From assembly GCA_958299035.1 (NCBI GenBank), contig CATQJL010000112.1, forward strand, positions 6,921,825 through 6,985,824: 64,000 nt of DNA, given 5' to 3'. Below, one piece after another: positions 9,948-20,673 of this stretch. Position 1 is the stretch's first letter, and the number at the start of each line of letters is the position of its first letter. This DNA is from Cylicocyclus nassatus (Eukaryota > Nematoda > Chromadorea > Rhabditida > Strongylidae). The notes under the pieces are model-generated. The model saw only the letters and a list, made by a program, of their open reading frames with translations. It was not told where the DNA came from and made no database searches. Made by a program: the position numbers and the translations under genes.

Positions 9948-11691
9948 ATGCTTCCTGCACTATTGGTAATTTTGTTATAAAAAGTAAAAACGTTTTGTGA
10001 AAAATGTTTTTAGCTCTGTTTAATTGCAATCCAAGGAGCGATAGCGGGTGAGTAAAAAAGTATCTAAACATAAATCCTTTCTTCAAAATATAGAGCTCAA
10101 CTTTCTTTCCATTGTAGCCACATGCAAACTTCCCGCTGCACTGATAGAGGCAGCCACGACGGCTCACAATGACCTCAGAGCACAAGTCGCTAAACGCGCT
10201 TTGGATAAGGAGATATATGGAGAACTGCCAGGAACAAAGAGCCTTTTCAAACTGGTGTGTCAAGTCTATCAATGTTTATGATAAACGCAGTCAAATGAGG
10301 GACAAATAGAAACACCTCTCACTTCCCTTTTATTTTTGATTGCAGCCTAGATAGCTGTGGAGCCTTAGCAGACATACCCTTGTGCGGACTTTTCTGACTT
10401 TATAAGAGTTTACAGGAGTATGATTGTACTAATGAAGGATTTGCACAGTCAACCATTGGAAAAGATTGCAAACATTCATCGATCTACATGAGCGTGATAG
10501 GAAGAGGAGAAAACTTTATAACGTAAGCATGCATTGGTCCACATGTGATTATTGGTCGAGAAAAACATCAAGGTTTTACGACTCACTTAGTACTTTTCAG
10601 ATACAGAGCAGAAAGTAAGCCTGGTAACAAAAAGCTTGCTGAGATGCTCAAGTGGGCCGTCGAAGATTGGAGTGACACTGTTGAAAGTCCTTTGAGCTCG
10701 GATGTCATGTACACAGACACGTCTATAGAACCTTTTGCTAATGTAGGTCTCTATAATAATTTTGATACCGTGACCAAACTCACTTGAAGGAAGGACATTT
10801 TGATCTTTATGAGAAGCTTAACTTTTAGATGATCTATAACAAGACGATGAAGTTCGGGTGCTCCTACCAATCCTGTGAGACCAACGGCAAAGTTGCTATC
10901 GCGTGTGTATACGAGAACAAGTAAGCTGACAAACATAGTCTGTACCAAGCACTTGCTCAAAACTGGCAAGCATACCACATTCAACCGGCAGCAGAAGGGT
11001 TTTATGTCAATCTCATGATCTGGCTACACGTACCTTTACTTATACATGCAGTTCCCAGTCATTTTTGTTGAAGGCGGCGTTGCATTAGGCCTCGGAGTTC
11101 ACGCAATTTGGTCGTCGCGATTCAATCGCTACAAGACAAGTGTTACGAGTTCATTGTGAACCGATCTTCTTGTATTTCGGTCGTGATAGTTAGTCACGAT
11201 TGGTCGTGTTGGAAAACTATAACAACCGAAATGCAAGAAGATCGGCACGTAATGAACTAGTAACATTTTTCTGTAGCAATTGAATTAAGACGATCAAATC
11301 GCGTGAACTCTGCCCGAGGCCTTAAGCAGACTATTTTTTTTAAACCTTACATTAGACTTCCTTAGTCATTCTGTTAATAAAATCTATTATCTATAATAAC
11401 CAACACACCTTTTGTCTTCATTCACACAAACTTTTCTAGGCCGCAGCTGAATGAGCCACTGTATTCGGCAGACTCGACGGGCAAGAAAGGCTGTACTAAG
11501 AATAGTCCGTGTAACAAAGTAATCAAAGGCGCTGTTTGTGAAACAGCTGGTGACGCTGTTGGCCCTCTTTGCCAGAGAGAACCTTCCAGTAAGAGTTTTT
11601 GCATACTGTTCGAAAACTTCATATTGTACAAATATTTACACTTTCCATTCAGCCACAACAACCGCTCCAACAACAACAACGGAACAATCAA
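9948..11691 (+). CDS. Secreted CAP (SCP/TAPS) domain protein, copy A
   Basis: Eight exons: 9948-9965, 10014-10047, 10118-10254, 10416-10522, 10601-10742, 10829-10920, 11440-11588, 11653-11691, all with GT-AG junctions and compatible phases. The protein starts with a signal peptide (MLPALLLCLIAIQGAIA), then a CAP domain: AHNDLRAQVAKRAL, EYDCTNEGFAQST, GRGENFITYRAES, WAVEDWSDTVES, NMIYNKTMKFGCSYQSC, VAIACVYENKPQLNEPLYS, and a Cys-rich hinge-like tail. Nematode members are secreted, often immunomodulatory or of unknown role. The first CAP histidine (HN) and the GEN glutamate are kept, but the usual G-H-Y-T-Q segment is replaced by PFANMIYN, so the second cavity histidine is missing. Exon 8 is Thr/Pro-rich, like linkers to a second CAP domain, but I find no second domain. 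The 3' end is unsettled: exon 8 either splices on at a strong GTAAGT or reads through to TGA at 11721-11723. Confidence 0.85.
11088..11321. mobile_element. PIF/Harbinger-like MITE in intron 6 (copy A)
   Basis: 234 bp with long inverted arms (GGCCTCGG.AGTTCACGC at both ends) flanked by TTA on each side. Copy C has the empty site gcattaag, with a single TTA. The 3-bp TTA duplication and GGCC-type ends fit PIF/Harbinger MITEs. The almost complete foldback would form a long hairpin in the pre-mRNA. Confidence 0.75.
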
Positions 11692-12604
11692 GTAAGTACA
11701 GACCAATGAGGTTTGGGTACTGATATCGCAAAAGCTCCAGAATGATAATTAATGTATATCAATCTAAGGTACATGGGTATGACGGCATCAAATAATTGAC
11801 AGAGGTATCAAATCTGCATGCGTGTAGAAATGAAACAGATGTCATAATTAACATTAGCTTGAAAATTCTTGGTATATTCTATCGATCTAGTAATTTTTTT
11901 GCTCTTCGTATTGAAGGCTAATTTGGCAGATGAATATAGGAGAGGGGTCTAATATCATTAATTTCGCTTTCTGCTTGAGGAGCTCAGACTCACACTGGGC
12001 TAAGCCTCATTATACATCTAACATCCTATAGAGAGAAATAGTTTTGGCTAAGTCCATTCACAGGGCTAAACATGGCTGTCAGACAGAAGTTTCGCTAGCC
12101 TTATAACAAAGCACCGTAGTCATTTCTGCCTTTTATACCAAGTAACGGCAGTGCTGCGGCTAGGTCATTCATAATATATTTGATTCCAGTTATTATCTGG
12201 ACTTGGATACCATACTACTGAGACCCCTTACTGAAGCAGCAATAGTAAGCCAGATTTATTTTCTAATCATTTCTTGAAAAATCTAGGATCATATAATATC
12301 AAACTCTATTTTCAGAGTCATCAAAGAAGAAAATCCAACTAATTTAGTCGTTCCTGCCCGCATCATATCTATTTTGAAATATGAATGTGTTCTCTGATAA
12401 AAATTTGAAGCAACTTGTTGCATTGGTGATTCATACAATATGCCGCATCTTTGTCTGAGTCCAAGCAAACAACTGGACCAATCATTATTTTTTGACTGAT
12501 GTTGAGAGCGTTCAGATTTTGGCTTTAGCTACCAACTTTTACCCTTTCAGTACCTTGCTTATCAAGCGTTACAGTGGTGCGCTTGGGCGTTAGATAGTGC
12601 GCCT

Positions 12605-12814
12605 TTACCTGGGCGAAGTAAAGTAATTGGGTGAAAATGAGTAACAAATGTCTACCAAACGGCAATCTCTTCCTACACTTTTCAAAATTTCGGCACGTAT
12701 CAGCGCATCTTGAGAAGCCTGTGCTATAGCCTGCAGGGTACTGTCATATTCTTCGGTAAGTGAAGACAAAACTGTGTGAGCGGAAGGAGAAAGATGCTGA
12801 GATCGCGTTTTCGG
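12605..12814 (-). pseudogene. Opposite-strand ORF remnant, copy A
   Basis: An open frame of about 69 codons containing EEYDSTLQAIAQASQDAL and IRAEILKSVGRDC. It is the same in copy B (22054-22263, plus). In copy C the aligned codon GCA-CAG becomes GCG-TAG, giving a stop. Composition is protein-like but I do not recognise a family. A perfect donor (GTAAGTG) on the CAP-gene strand at the same place is an alternative reading. Confidence 0.3.
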
Positions 12815-13998
12815 TCAACACTTTTGACATATGGTGTCCTTTCACACCCGCTTTTGCGTCTTTCAACACTCTTTCGCCTGTTTCAGAAATCCACGCTTCT
12901 ATGTTCTCCTAAAAGCTGTTTACTGGCAAGAAAAGCCAACCTATTTGCTGTTTTATTGCCCTTCCAAAAAAGGCTTAGTACGCTGATAACAATCGTGCTG
13001 TTCCAACTGCGGAGCATTATTCTGAGCATTCACCCTTTATTTGCTAAATGGCTTATACTCACATGGAAAGATCGCATGTAGAAGGAAGTTTGCCCGTAAG
13101 TGCTGAAACAACATCAAAACGGTCTTTTATCAAATGTAACGCAATTTTTTTAGCACCTAGATGATGAACCGTGGCCAGTAAGCCGATGCATGCAAATTTC
13201 GCACACAAAAAATTCATTAACTCGCTTTAAAATAGTTCATTAGCTCAATAGCCGCAGCTAGGAACAGCATACTCAAAATCAGCTTTTCAAGCTGCTTCCA
13301 AACATAGTATGCCTCTTTTCGAAAGGCTTGTCTAAGTAAGCGTCTTTCACTGCAAATTGGTGAGGGGGAGGGGGGGGGGGGATGAAAAACAATTCTTTAT
13401 TGCCATTCACTGTATCGAGCGCCCCTGCTCGCTATCACTTGCAGCAGATGAATTATTCACATTCAGGCCCACCTCAAGATCCTATTCTGGCGGTAGTCTT
13501 CGAGATCCGTACAAGTTCCTTGCACGTGTAGTTGAGGGGCTCTCTCTGCAAAGGTACAAAGAAAGATTTTACTCTTTAATCACTCGTAATTTTATGGAAG
13601 CGTCTCTATGTGACCGTCACAAGCGACTTCGTTCATCCTTTTGACGCGAAAGAGATCTTTTCAACCTTTCGACTAAGTCATACTTTGCTTGGAGATGTGA
13701 TGTGCATCATTGCAGAACCTGGAACTACTGAAGCAATGCATCAATTTCGGCCAGTAAAAGTGAGTGTTTCCGAGTGAGCGTTTCATCAAGCGATTCCGAT
13801 GTCAATCGAGCAAGAACCCTTCATTTTCAAGACCAACATCACTGCAGACGATCCAACAACTTCAAACAACCAGACAAAGTCTGAGCTAGAACGCTGGGAG
13901 TTGGTTTAGGGAACTGAGCATGCTGGCCACGAATGCAGTATTCATCCACAAGTTTGTCCATCGCATTCATTGATTCGATAAATTGCAAACGAGCTGCA

Positions 13999-14172
13999 TC
14001 TTAATTTGGATTGAAGAGCATCTTGCAAATAAACACAGTGTTGGTGGAGAACTGCCTACGACAATTAGAGAGAGTACGAAGATTTTGCATAAAAATGCGA
14101 CGAAATGTTTTTTGTGGTATGTTGTCAGAGATCAAGCGAAGAGAACATGCTTGATATTCATTTATGAGCGAT
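13999..14172 (-). pseudogene. Opposite-strand ORF fragment (SLINEY family), copy A
   Basis: Reads SLINEYQACSLRLISDN, then KTFRRIFMQNLRTLSN, and ends early at NPN-stop because of one extra A relative to copy C. An acag acceptor precedes the equivalent frame in copy B. It is a fragment of an unrecognised gene carried in all three duplicates. Confidence 0.35.
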
Positions 14173-14309
14173 GTCGGTAAGCATGTACTATGTTTGTATG
14201 GTCCAGGTCAAAAATCTTTTTGGAAATCCGCACCGAACTTCGCACACATATGATTAGTAACGGGACGGGTAAAGTAGGTTACCTTCCATTGATTGGCTAA
14301 ATTTGTTAA

Positions 14310-14522
14310 CACATTGACGACCATGCAGATTTTTAGCTGTCTGCCTTCTGGGACCTAGTCCCAGAAGGCTGACCCGGCTCCGTCCGGCCCTGTCAAACAT
14401 TATGATAAAACTCCTATCCCTATCCCTGCACAGCTTTTCCCTGTGCCCAATTCTACATACCAACTCCCTGTCTCCGCTGTGTTAGTCATCAGCATGCTCA
14501 CTTATCCCTGTGCCAATTCCGG
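14310..14522. mobile_element. Truncated TTAA MITE plus Helitron 3' end
   Basis: TTAA (14306-14309) followed by CACATTGACGACC is one end of the MITE seen whole at 20231-20541. After 14354 it changes to sequence matching, in reverse complement, the 3' part of the Helitron at 32331-32956 (cggctccgtccggccctgtc onward). The join is a perfect 12-bp inverted repeat, 14343-14354 with 14358-14369. Confidence 0.55.
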
Positions 14523-15790
14523 AGGTCCTAACATGCAGACTAATTGAGGAATTCAACCTTCAAAAACTGATTTGAAAAAGGCTTGAACTTATTTTTGGTC
14601 CTGACCGTAATGCTCACGTGAGTCACAAATCAACATACAATACAGGCTGTTTTCACCATCTAGCAGCTAAATAGCGGCAAAAGAATCAGGAAAGGTACCA
14701 CTCGGTAAGTATTAGGTACCCGAAAGTTTTGTCTGTTTTTTTATCGCTCGCTAAAACTCACAGAACACCAATCCATGGACGACCTAGGTATCATTTGATT
14801 CAGATTTTTATCTTCTTTCATAGAGCTATATTTGCTCTCTGATCACCCTGTCTTTGCAATATTATCGCCATGGCTTTTTTGAGCAGCTCAGCAGTAACGC
14901 CAAATCTTTCCTGAATTTTAAAATATTTTTATCGTGTTGTTTTTGAGGAATGCTGGTAATCGTTATGTAGAGCAAACCTTTGGCTACATTGTGCCCAACT
15001 TAGATTACATGGTCACGTTTACCAAGTCCGTTATAATTATTTATTTGTTTTACCACATAAAAGTACCGAAAATTCTAAAAACCCGCTTTTTCTAGGCAAA
15101 TCAAACTTGGATATGTCGCATAAATTATGTTCAGAGGCAGTGTCTCACCAAAGTTGAGGTCGCGCGGATCTTCACACATTCTATTATAGGGACCTCTAAA
15201 AAGGCCATTGCAACAAGTCCCACTCAATTTGACCCCCTCCACGCTGAGAAGAATTCGCTCAAAGTGGTACGCGGGGAGCGACTTGGTACGCGCGGACGAC
15301 TCCTACGGTCTCCCCCCTTACGCATTTGAACATGTCCCTCCACTTGGCATCCACCTCCCCTCTGTTGCTGCCACTGTGGCTGAGGCTGAAGTCGGAAGGT
15401 ACTACTCGTCCAGTTGCTTCCGCAGAGCCTCCAGAAAACGGGGTTTTTAGGAACTTCGTGCTATCTTAAGCCCATGCAGTGCTAGAAAGGGTCCGACAGG
15501 CATGCAAATTGCAAAAATCTCAACAACTAAATTTTGGTGACACACTGCCTTCAATAAGAATCATGTTTCGATTCGCAGAAATTTCAAAAGCTTTTGTGTA
15601 TTTGCTGCAGTTGCGTGTTTCATGACTTTGCCAAAAATCGAGACTTCCGAAACAATTTTTTGAAGTTGAAAACAGCAGAAGAATATTTCCTTGTAGCCCG
15701 AGAATTGCTCTGTTTTAGCCATGCTTAACCTTCTCCGAAACTTTGGAATGAAATTTTTGAAAATTAACCCAACTATGAGCAGATAAAATT
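14523..15790. other. Unduplicated spacer, no gene assigned
   Basis: Mostly AT-rich. A distinctly GC-rich patch at about 15200-15450 carries an 80-codon open frame (LPPYAFEHVPPLGIHLPS within it) with no recognised domain. It could be a fragment of a mobile element or an exon. Confidence 0.4.
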
Positions 15791-15855
15791 GACGGGTGGA
15801 GAAATTTGGCAATTATCAAAAAAAAAAGATTGTGGCACTTACAAGGCTGTGGCAC

Positions 15856-15933
15856 GAAAATGTATCCATAAGAAAGAGAAGGAAAAGCGCATCGAATGCA
15901 GCTTTTCCTTCTCTTTCTTATGGATACATTTTC
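15856..15933. repeat. Perfect 33-bp inverted repeat (hairpin)
   Basis: Arms 15856-15888 and 15901-15933 are perfectly complementary (GAAAATGTATCC...GGAAAAGC). The 12-nt spacer GCATCGAATGCA adds four more pairs. The arms lie inside sequence that ends in a mariner-type terminus at 16030. Confidence 0.85.
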
Positions 15934-16030
15934 ATGCATGATAAATGCATGTTGAAACTCATTCAGAGCTTTACTGTGCGTGGCTTTATACTGGTTTGAA
16001 AAAACGGACAAAACTTTCGGGACAACCTAA
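15934..16030 (-). mobile_element. Mariner-like terminal fragment
   Basis: On the minus strand the end reads TTAGGTTGTCCCGAAAGTTT, a standard irritans-type mariner terminus, next to TA (16031-16032). I find no partner end, so this is a truncated copy. The internal sequence encodes no recognisable transposase. Confidence 0.5.
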
Positions 16031-16383
16031 TATTTTGGGATTGCCTAAATATTATTATCATTAAACCGCGAAGAATTATGCCTTGAAAACGAAGCAAAAT
16101 GTGACTTGGCGAACAGTCGTAAGTATAGTGTACTTCTTTTCATGTAAACAATGCTGTACATCATTTTGAACTTACAAAAATAGAAACCGATTTCGAAGGT
16201 ATAAATTTGAGCGCAGGCATGCTGTTAGGTCTATGTCGGGTGCGCTTTGAATACGAAAACTCAGATTTTTATTCTAGTGCTCACTTCGCTTAGCATCTAT
16301 ATGACAGATTATGATGCCATCTATATGATGCCCTATCGCTTCTAAACCAGTTGGAAAAAACTGCGGAATCACCTATAGAAATA

Positions 16384-17323
16384 TTAGGTTGTCAAGAAAA
16401 TAATGTCCGTTTTTATTTGCTTGCTTTAACAAAGCAATCAAACTCAACCCAACAAAGGGTAAGGGGTACTGTTCGATAGAGCAAAGCAAGCTCTATTAGA
16501 TGGCACTCATGTCTCTGCGCCGTGCTCGATCCACGGAGAGTTCGAACTCAAAATCTAAAGATTTCCAAATGCCCAAAAAATCGAAAAAAATCAGATCTTC
16601 GTTCAAATAATTTCTACGAACCTCCCACTCGCTCACATCAATACTATCGATATCTGATATCCATATGTGCGATTGCCGTATTTTTTCCTTGACTAGAAAC
16701 TGAGAAAACGAAAATTTCCCTGATTTTCTCAAAGCAATGCTGAGCCGTTTTTGCATATGTAGTTCTATACTACAAGCCTAGGTAAGTATAACTGTAGATT
16801 TTCAGCCCATTCCACGCGGTAGTTTTCGAAAAATAACGAATTCGGATTTTTTCGTTTCAGTTTCAGTGCTAAAATCGACATTTCGCGAAAAGTACCGCTC
16901 GAAATAGGCTGAGAACCTACAGTTATGCTTACCTAGGCTTGTAGTATAGAACTACATATGCAAAAACGGCTCAGCATTGCTTTGAGAAAATCAGGGAAAT
17001 TTTCATTTTCTCAGTTTCTAGTCAAGGAAAAAATACGGCAATCGCACATATGGATATCAGATATCGATAGTATTGATGTGAGCGAGTGGGAGGTTCGTAG
17101 AAATTATTTGGACGAAGATCCGATTTTTTTCGATTTTTTGGGCATTTGGAAATCTTTAGATTTTGAGTTCGAACTCTCCGTGGATCGAGCATGGCGCAAA
17201 GGCATGAGTGCCATCTTGTAGAGCTTGCTTTGCTCTATCGAACAGTACCCCTTATCCTTTGTTGGGCTGAGTCTTTGTTAAAGCAAGCAAATTAAAACGG
17301 ACATTATTTTCTTGACAACCTAA
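16384..17323. mobile_element. Mariner-like foldback element
   Basis: 940 bp flanked by TA on both sides, with ends TTAGGTTGTCAAGAAAATAA. The two halves are long inverted repeats meeting near 16860; the same 86-codon frame (starting MQKRLSIALRKSGKF) appears in both arms, so it is palindrome-derived. No transposase DDE motif is visible. Non-autonomous. Confidence 0.8.
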
Positions 17324-17744
17324 TACGTTCTCGAAAATAAAATGCGCGTGAAAGTACTTTTAAGTCAAAAAGCAGATAAGCGTTTCTTATAAAGGTATCA
17401 CGCACCTGGACTAAAGCGACGGTTTGATTCTTGATTATGCATATGCACAAGTACTTTGGGGGCAGAGAAGTTACTTTAATGAACAGAACCTCTAGATGGA
17501 TTTATAGTTTTAGCCAGCCTTCAAACCTGCTTTTTTTTTCAAAATTTTTGATTTTTTCTTCTGTAATTGGACGAAAGCGGGATCCGTTCTGGTCACTGAT
17601 GGTAGCCTGTTAAGCACACCTGCTGTACTAAATTTCAGATCATTTCGTTCAGAAGCATGAGTATGAGTTACGGCAGTTTTCAAAGTGGATCTACAGTTTT
17701 GGCCAGCACTGTATCGATTTGCAAGGCCAGAGTGCGTATAACGC
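17324..17744. mobile_element. Short spacer with Tc1-like terminus
   Basis: On the minus strand a terminus CAGTGCTGGCCAAAACTGTA ends at 17711 next to TA (17712-17713). A partly matching segment (tatagttttagccagcct) lies near 17502-17519. Probably a degraded Tc1-like element. No gene. Confidence 0.4.
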
Positions 17745-18616
17745 ATACAGTCATGAGCGCAGAATCCCGCAACGACTCGTCTCTACCTTGCATGCATTTC
17801 GTACTCGCCCGAGCCTACCGTAAGATTCGGGCCACTTGAGGGGGGAGGACGATATGTAGACTTCGTAGACTCCCTTCCGCGCTGCAAACTTCTGTTGTCG
17901 CTTAGTTAGTGGGTCTACTATTACATTATTACCCGAGCCAGGTACTCCCCATTTGGTGGGCCGTTGCCTTAAAGTAAAGATAGACATACGAAGCACTATC
18001 CGATGCAAAATTTCTTCCTCTTTCTAATGGTTATTTTCTTCAGATAACCTCAATGTCCGCTCAATAAGCGGGAGGGATCTCCAACCCATGATTTTCACTT
18101 ATCTTGAGTTTGTTTTGTATGTTTGATAACAGTTGGTTAACATAAGCAAAATGCAATGCAATACATTTTTTTACCCTCAGAGAACAATGACCGAATAGCA
18201 ATCAGGGTGTCACTCGATGCAGCTTCTTCTCTTCCTTCTGATAAGCTTCTTTTCTTCCTGATTTGTATAATACCTAAAGATAAAATCATTGTGATTATTG
18301 TTTCCAGACTCGTCCCAGGCTATAAATAGAAAAATTGGAATTCAAAATTTCGAACCGCTAAACGCTCAATTGCTCGCTACAATCGTCAAGTGATAAGCTG
18401 TTTTAGAAGCCTCAAATTCCAAAAGTTTGTCAGCGTTTGAAGCGATTGTGTGTTTCGCGACTCCGCAAAAGTAAGGGCTTTTGGAAAATTATTTTGAGAA
18501 ATATCGAAAAGTTGGTTATGGAGCCAAAATAGTTTCATTGTGTTGCGTTCTGTTTATTCTATCCAACTGTTATCAAAGCTAGTAAAAGTTGAAAATGGAC
18601 CTTTTAATATTATGAA

Positions 18617-18943
18617 CTAGTTGACTTACCCGGCTCCGCCCGGCCCTGTCATTATTATGTTCATAATCAGCATGCTCGATTACCCCCCTGTGCCAACTCC
18701 CAGCCCCGTAGCTCAAATTTTGCAAAAAATCGATAAAAATCGATGTCGATCGATGACGAAAAGTAGCCTATGACACCCGCCCCGCCCCGAAGTGTATATG
18801 TGCCAAGTCTGGTCCGGATCGGTTCAGAAATGGAATTTTCTATTCGGAACATACGTACGTACAGACAGACAGACATACAGATATACAGACGTGCAGACAG
18901 ACAGACAGACAAACAGACATTCAGCTTTATATTATATATAAGA
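18617..18943 (-). mobile_element. Non-autonomous Helitron
   Basis: On the minus strand it starts TCTTATATATAATATAAAGC (A before) and ends CTAG followed by T, with GGGCCGGGCGGAGCCGGG just upstream of the end. It contains the (ctgt)n tract and the gaaccgatccggaccagac...ctacttttcgtcatcgatcg landmarks. 327 bp; the same insertion is carried in the duplicate at 30833-31159, so it predates that duplication. Confidence 0.72.
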
Positions 18944-19149
18944 TATCCAGACTCTAGATGGGTGAAAATCATGAGTTGAAGATTCCTGCCAATAATCAAG
19001 CGGACATCGAAAGAATCTGAACAAAATCATAACCGTTAGAAAGAGGAAGAAATTCTGTATTAAACATTCTTTAAATGTCTATTTTTATTCTAAGTGGTTT
19101 GAGCATGGGTCTGAGGGACAGCGCGAACTTCGGGCCGACCTAATACATA

Positions 19150-19603
19150 CAGGGTGTCCTAAAAGATGTGCACACTGTTTGATCGTTAGTACCCTATTTT
19201 AAGGTCTATAAGCCGCGGGATGGTCCTAGCTTACATCGACAAGGCCGAACACATCAAAGGACCTCGCAACCAAAGGACCCTACACCGTGCTGCTTATTGC
19301 CCTAAAGAATCGTGCGGCATAAGATTTGCTTCTCGAAACACAATGAAGCGGCTGAGCAGCTCGTGGGAAAATGTGAAAAAGTGCGGCTTATACACCTGAA
19401 AATAGGGTGACTTCCTTGCTTTGATTCTTTCGCCGACTCTTGAAGAATTTGTGGAAAAGTCGAATGCTTGCATTGAGAGGCGGGCATTCCATAAGAAAGA
19501 TGACCCATCCAGAATGATTTATCTATCCAAAATTCAAAGTTTGCAAACTGAATAGTTTGATGAACAGTTGTGCCATTTTGGATAACATTTCGAGATCACT
19601 CTG
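19150..19603. mobile_element. Mariner/Tc-like element remnant
   Basis: Left end CAGGGTGTCCTAAAAGATGT after TA (19148-19149). The right end reads CAGAGTGATCTCGAAATG on the minus strand before TA (19604-19605). Imperfect inverted ends and TA flanks fit a decayed Tc1/mariner copy. Internal frames are broken and give no confident transposase match. Confidence 0.5.
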
Positions 19604-19826
19604 TAAATGCGTATGTGGATGCTGATTATGATTGTGTTAGTATTTTCATCAACTGTATAGATTATCTATTGACATACAAGGTTCTCTCGGTCTCCGTTTA
19701 CATACAATGTTAGAATTTCATCCCACCTGTAGCGCATTTCCCTATCCTTCTATCTTCTGTGTATCGCTTTCTTGCGCCCATAGTCTGTTTATATCAATTC
19801 CCATTTCCTAGTCAAAGTTTGCCAAA

Positions 19827-20222
19827 TCTCATATATAAAGCTGAATGTCTGTTTGTCTGTATGTCTGTATGTATGTCTGTATGTATGTCTGTCTGACGTA
19901 TTTTCCAAATAGAAAATTCCCTTTGTGAACCGATCCGGACCAAACTTGGTACACATACACTTCGGGGCGGGGCGGGTGTCATAGGCTACTTTTCGTCATC
20001 GATCGACATCGATTTTTATTGAGTTTTTGCAAAGTTTGAGCTACGAGGCTGAGAGCTGGCATAGGGGGTAATCAAGCATGCTGATTACGAATACAATATT
20101 AGTTTTTGGAATTACCCATTAGTTCTATCGATTTTACCGATTTTTTGTAAATTTAGCTACGGGCGTGGGAATTCGCACAGGGATAAGTAAGCATGCTGAT
20201 AATTAGTGCTGATAATTACTAG
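19827..20222 (+). mobile_element. Non-autonomous Helitron
   Basis: Starts TCTCATATATAAAGCTGAAT after A, with a (ctgt/atgt)n tract, and ends with CTAG followed by T at 20223. Unlike its relative at 32331-32956 it lacks the ccgggcggagtcggg 3' segment, so its 3' part is probably deleted and this end may be coincidental. Confidence 0.6.
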
Positions 20223-20230
20223 TTAATTAA

Positions 20231-20541
20231 CACATTGACGACCGCCTGACACACATGGTGTGTCAAGCAATGACTACCGCGTGGGACCGCTTGACACACC
20301 ATGTGTGTCAAGGATTGAATTTTGTTAAAGTAACAACTATACTTCGATAAACAAATTTCACGAGCTTTCTTCTGCACTGAGTTTAGGGATGACCTCTACC
20401 GTTATTTTCAGCCTTTCAGATCTACTGTAGGTGTACTGTAGATGGCAGTATGCGTAATTATAGTTGAAAAATGGGGCTGGTTTTTAAAAGGACTAGGTCC
20501 CAGAAGGCAGACAGCTAAAATTCTGCATGGTCGTCAGTGTG
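20231..20541. mobile_element. TTAA-type MITE with twin internal hairpins
   Basis: 311 bp with ends CACATTGACGACC and, reversed, CACACTGACGACC, flanked by TTAA (20227-20230) and CTAA (20542-20545). Copy C has the empty site ttaattaacaaattt. Two hairpins with related arms lie inside: TGACACAC/GTGTGTCA (20247-20265) and CTTGACACAC/GTGTGTCAAG (20290-20312). The TTAA target fits piggyBac-like mobilisation. Confidence 0.7.
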
Positions 20542-20673
20542 CTAACAAATTTAGCCAATCAATGGAAGGTAACCTATTTTATCCGTCCCGTTGCTAATCA
20601 TATGTTGTGAAGTTCGGTGCGGAATTTAAAAGCGAATTTTGACCTGGACCATCAAACATAGTACATTCTTACA

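Larger units (their letters stand above)
11724..14305. other. 3' flank of CAP copy A, with decayed frames on the opposite strand
   Basis: A possible short terminal exon after ctcag at about 11985-11988 reads SHWAKPHYTSNIL then stop, and is conserved in B and C. Otherwise no coding signal on the plus strand. Opposite-strand frames at 12605-12814 and 13999-14172 are listed separately. A G-run lies near 13365-13380. Confidence 0.4.
6780..14355 (+). repeat. Segmental duplication copy A (inverted relative to B)
   Basis: The sequence matches the reverse complement of about 20500-28720. Tie points are 7125-7375 with 26185-26430, about 8563 with 26015, the CAP gene with 23178-24919, and 14306 with 20545. 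The block is interrupted in A by a Helitron and further sequence (7376-8562), and in B by a hAT-like and a mariner-like element. By eye A and B are close to identical over the gene. Confidence 0.88.
17745..20222. repeat. Duplicated left flank of copy B (direct repeat of 30180-32956)
   Basis: Starts with tgagcgcag / cgcaacgactc shared with 30186 and runs to the Helitron end at 20222. The copies differ by small indels, by 280 bp of MITE present only at 31419-31698, and by Helitron length. No gene seen. Confidence 0.85.

Noticed and set aside
11422..11706. Minus-strand ORF (MVCTYLIVPLLLLERLLW) seen in all three copies
   Set aside because: It is the antisense of CAP exons 7-8; conservation is explained by the sense gene.
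16496..17221. Paired 86-codon ORFs as a gene duplicate
   Set aside because: The two frames are the arms of one foldback transposon and match no protein family.
18667..18999. 110-codon ORF with LSVCLSARLYICMSVCLYV
   Set aside because: It is translation of the (ctgt)n tract inside Helitrons; the same shadow appears at 30883-31215 and 55616-55798.
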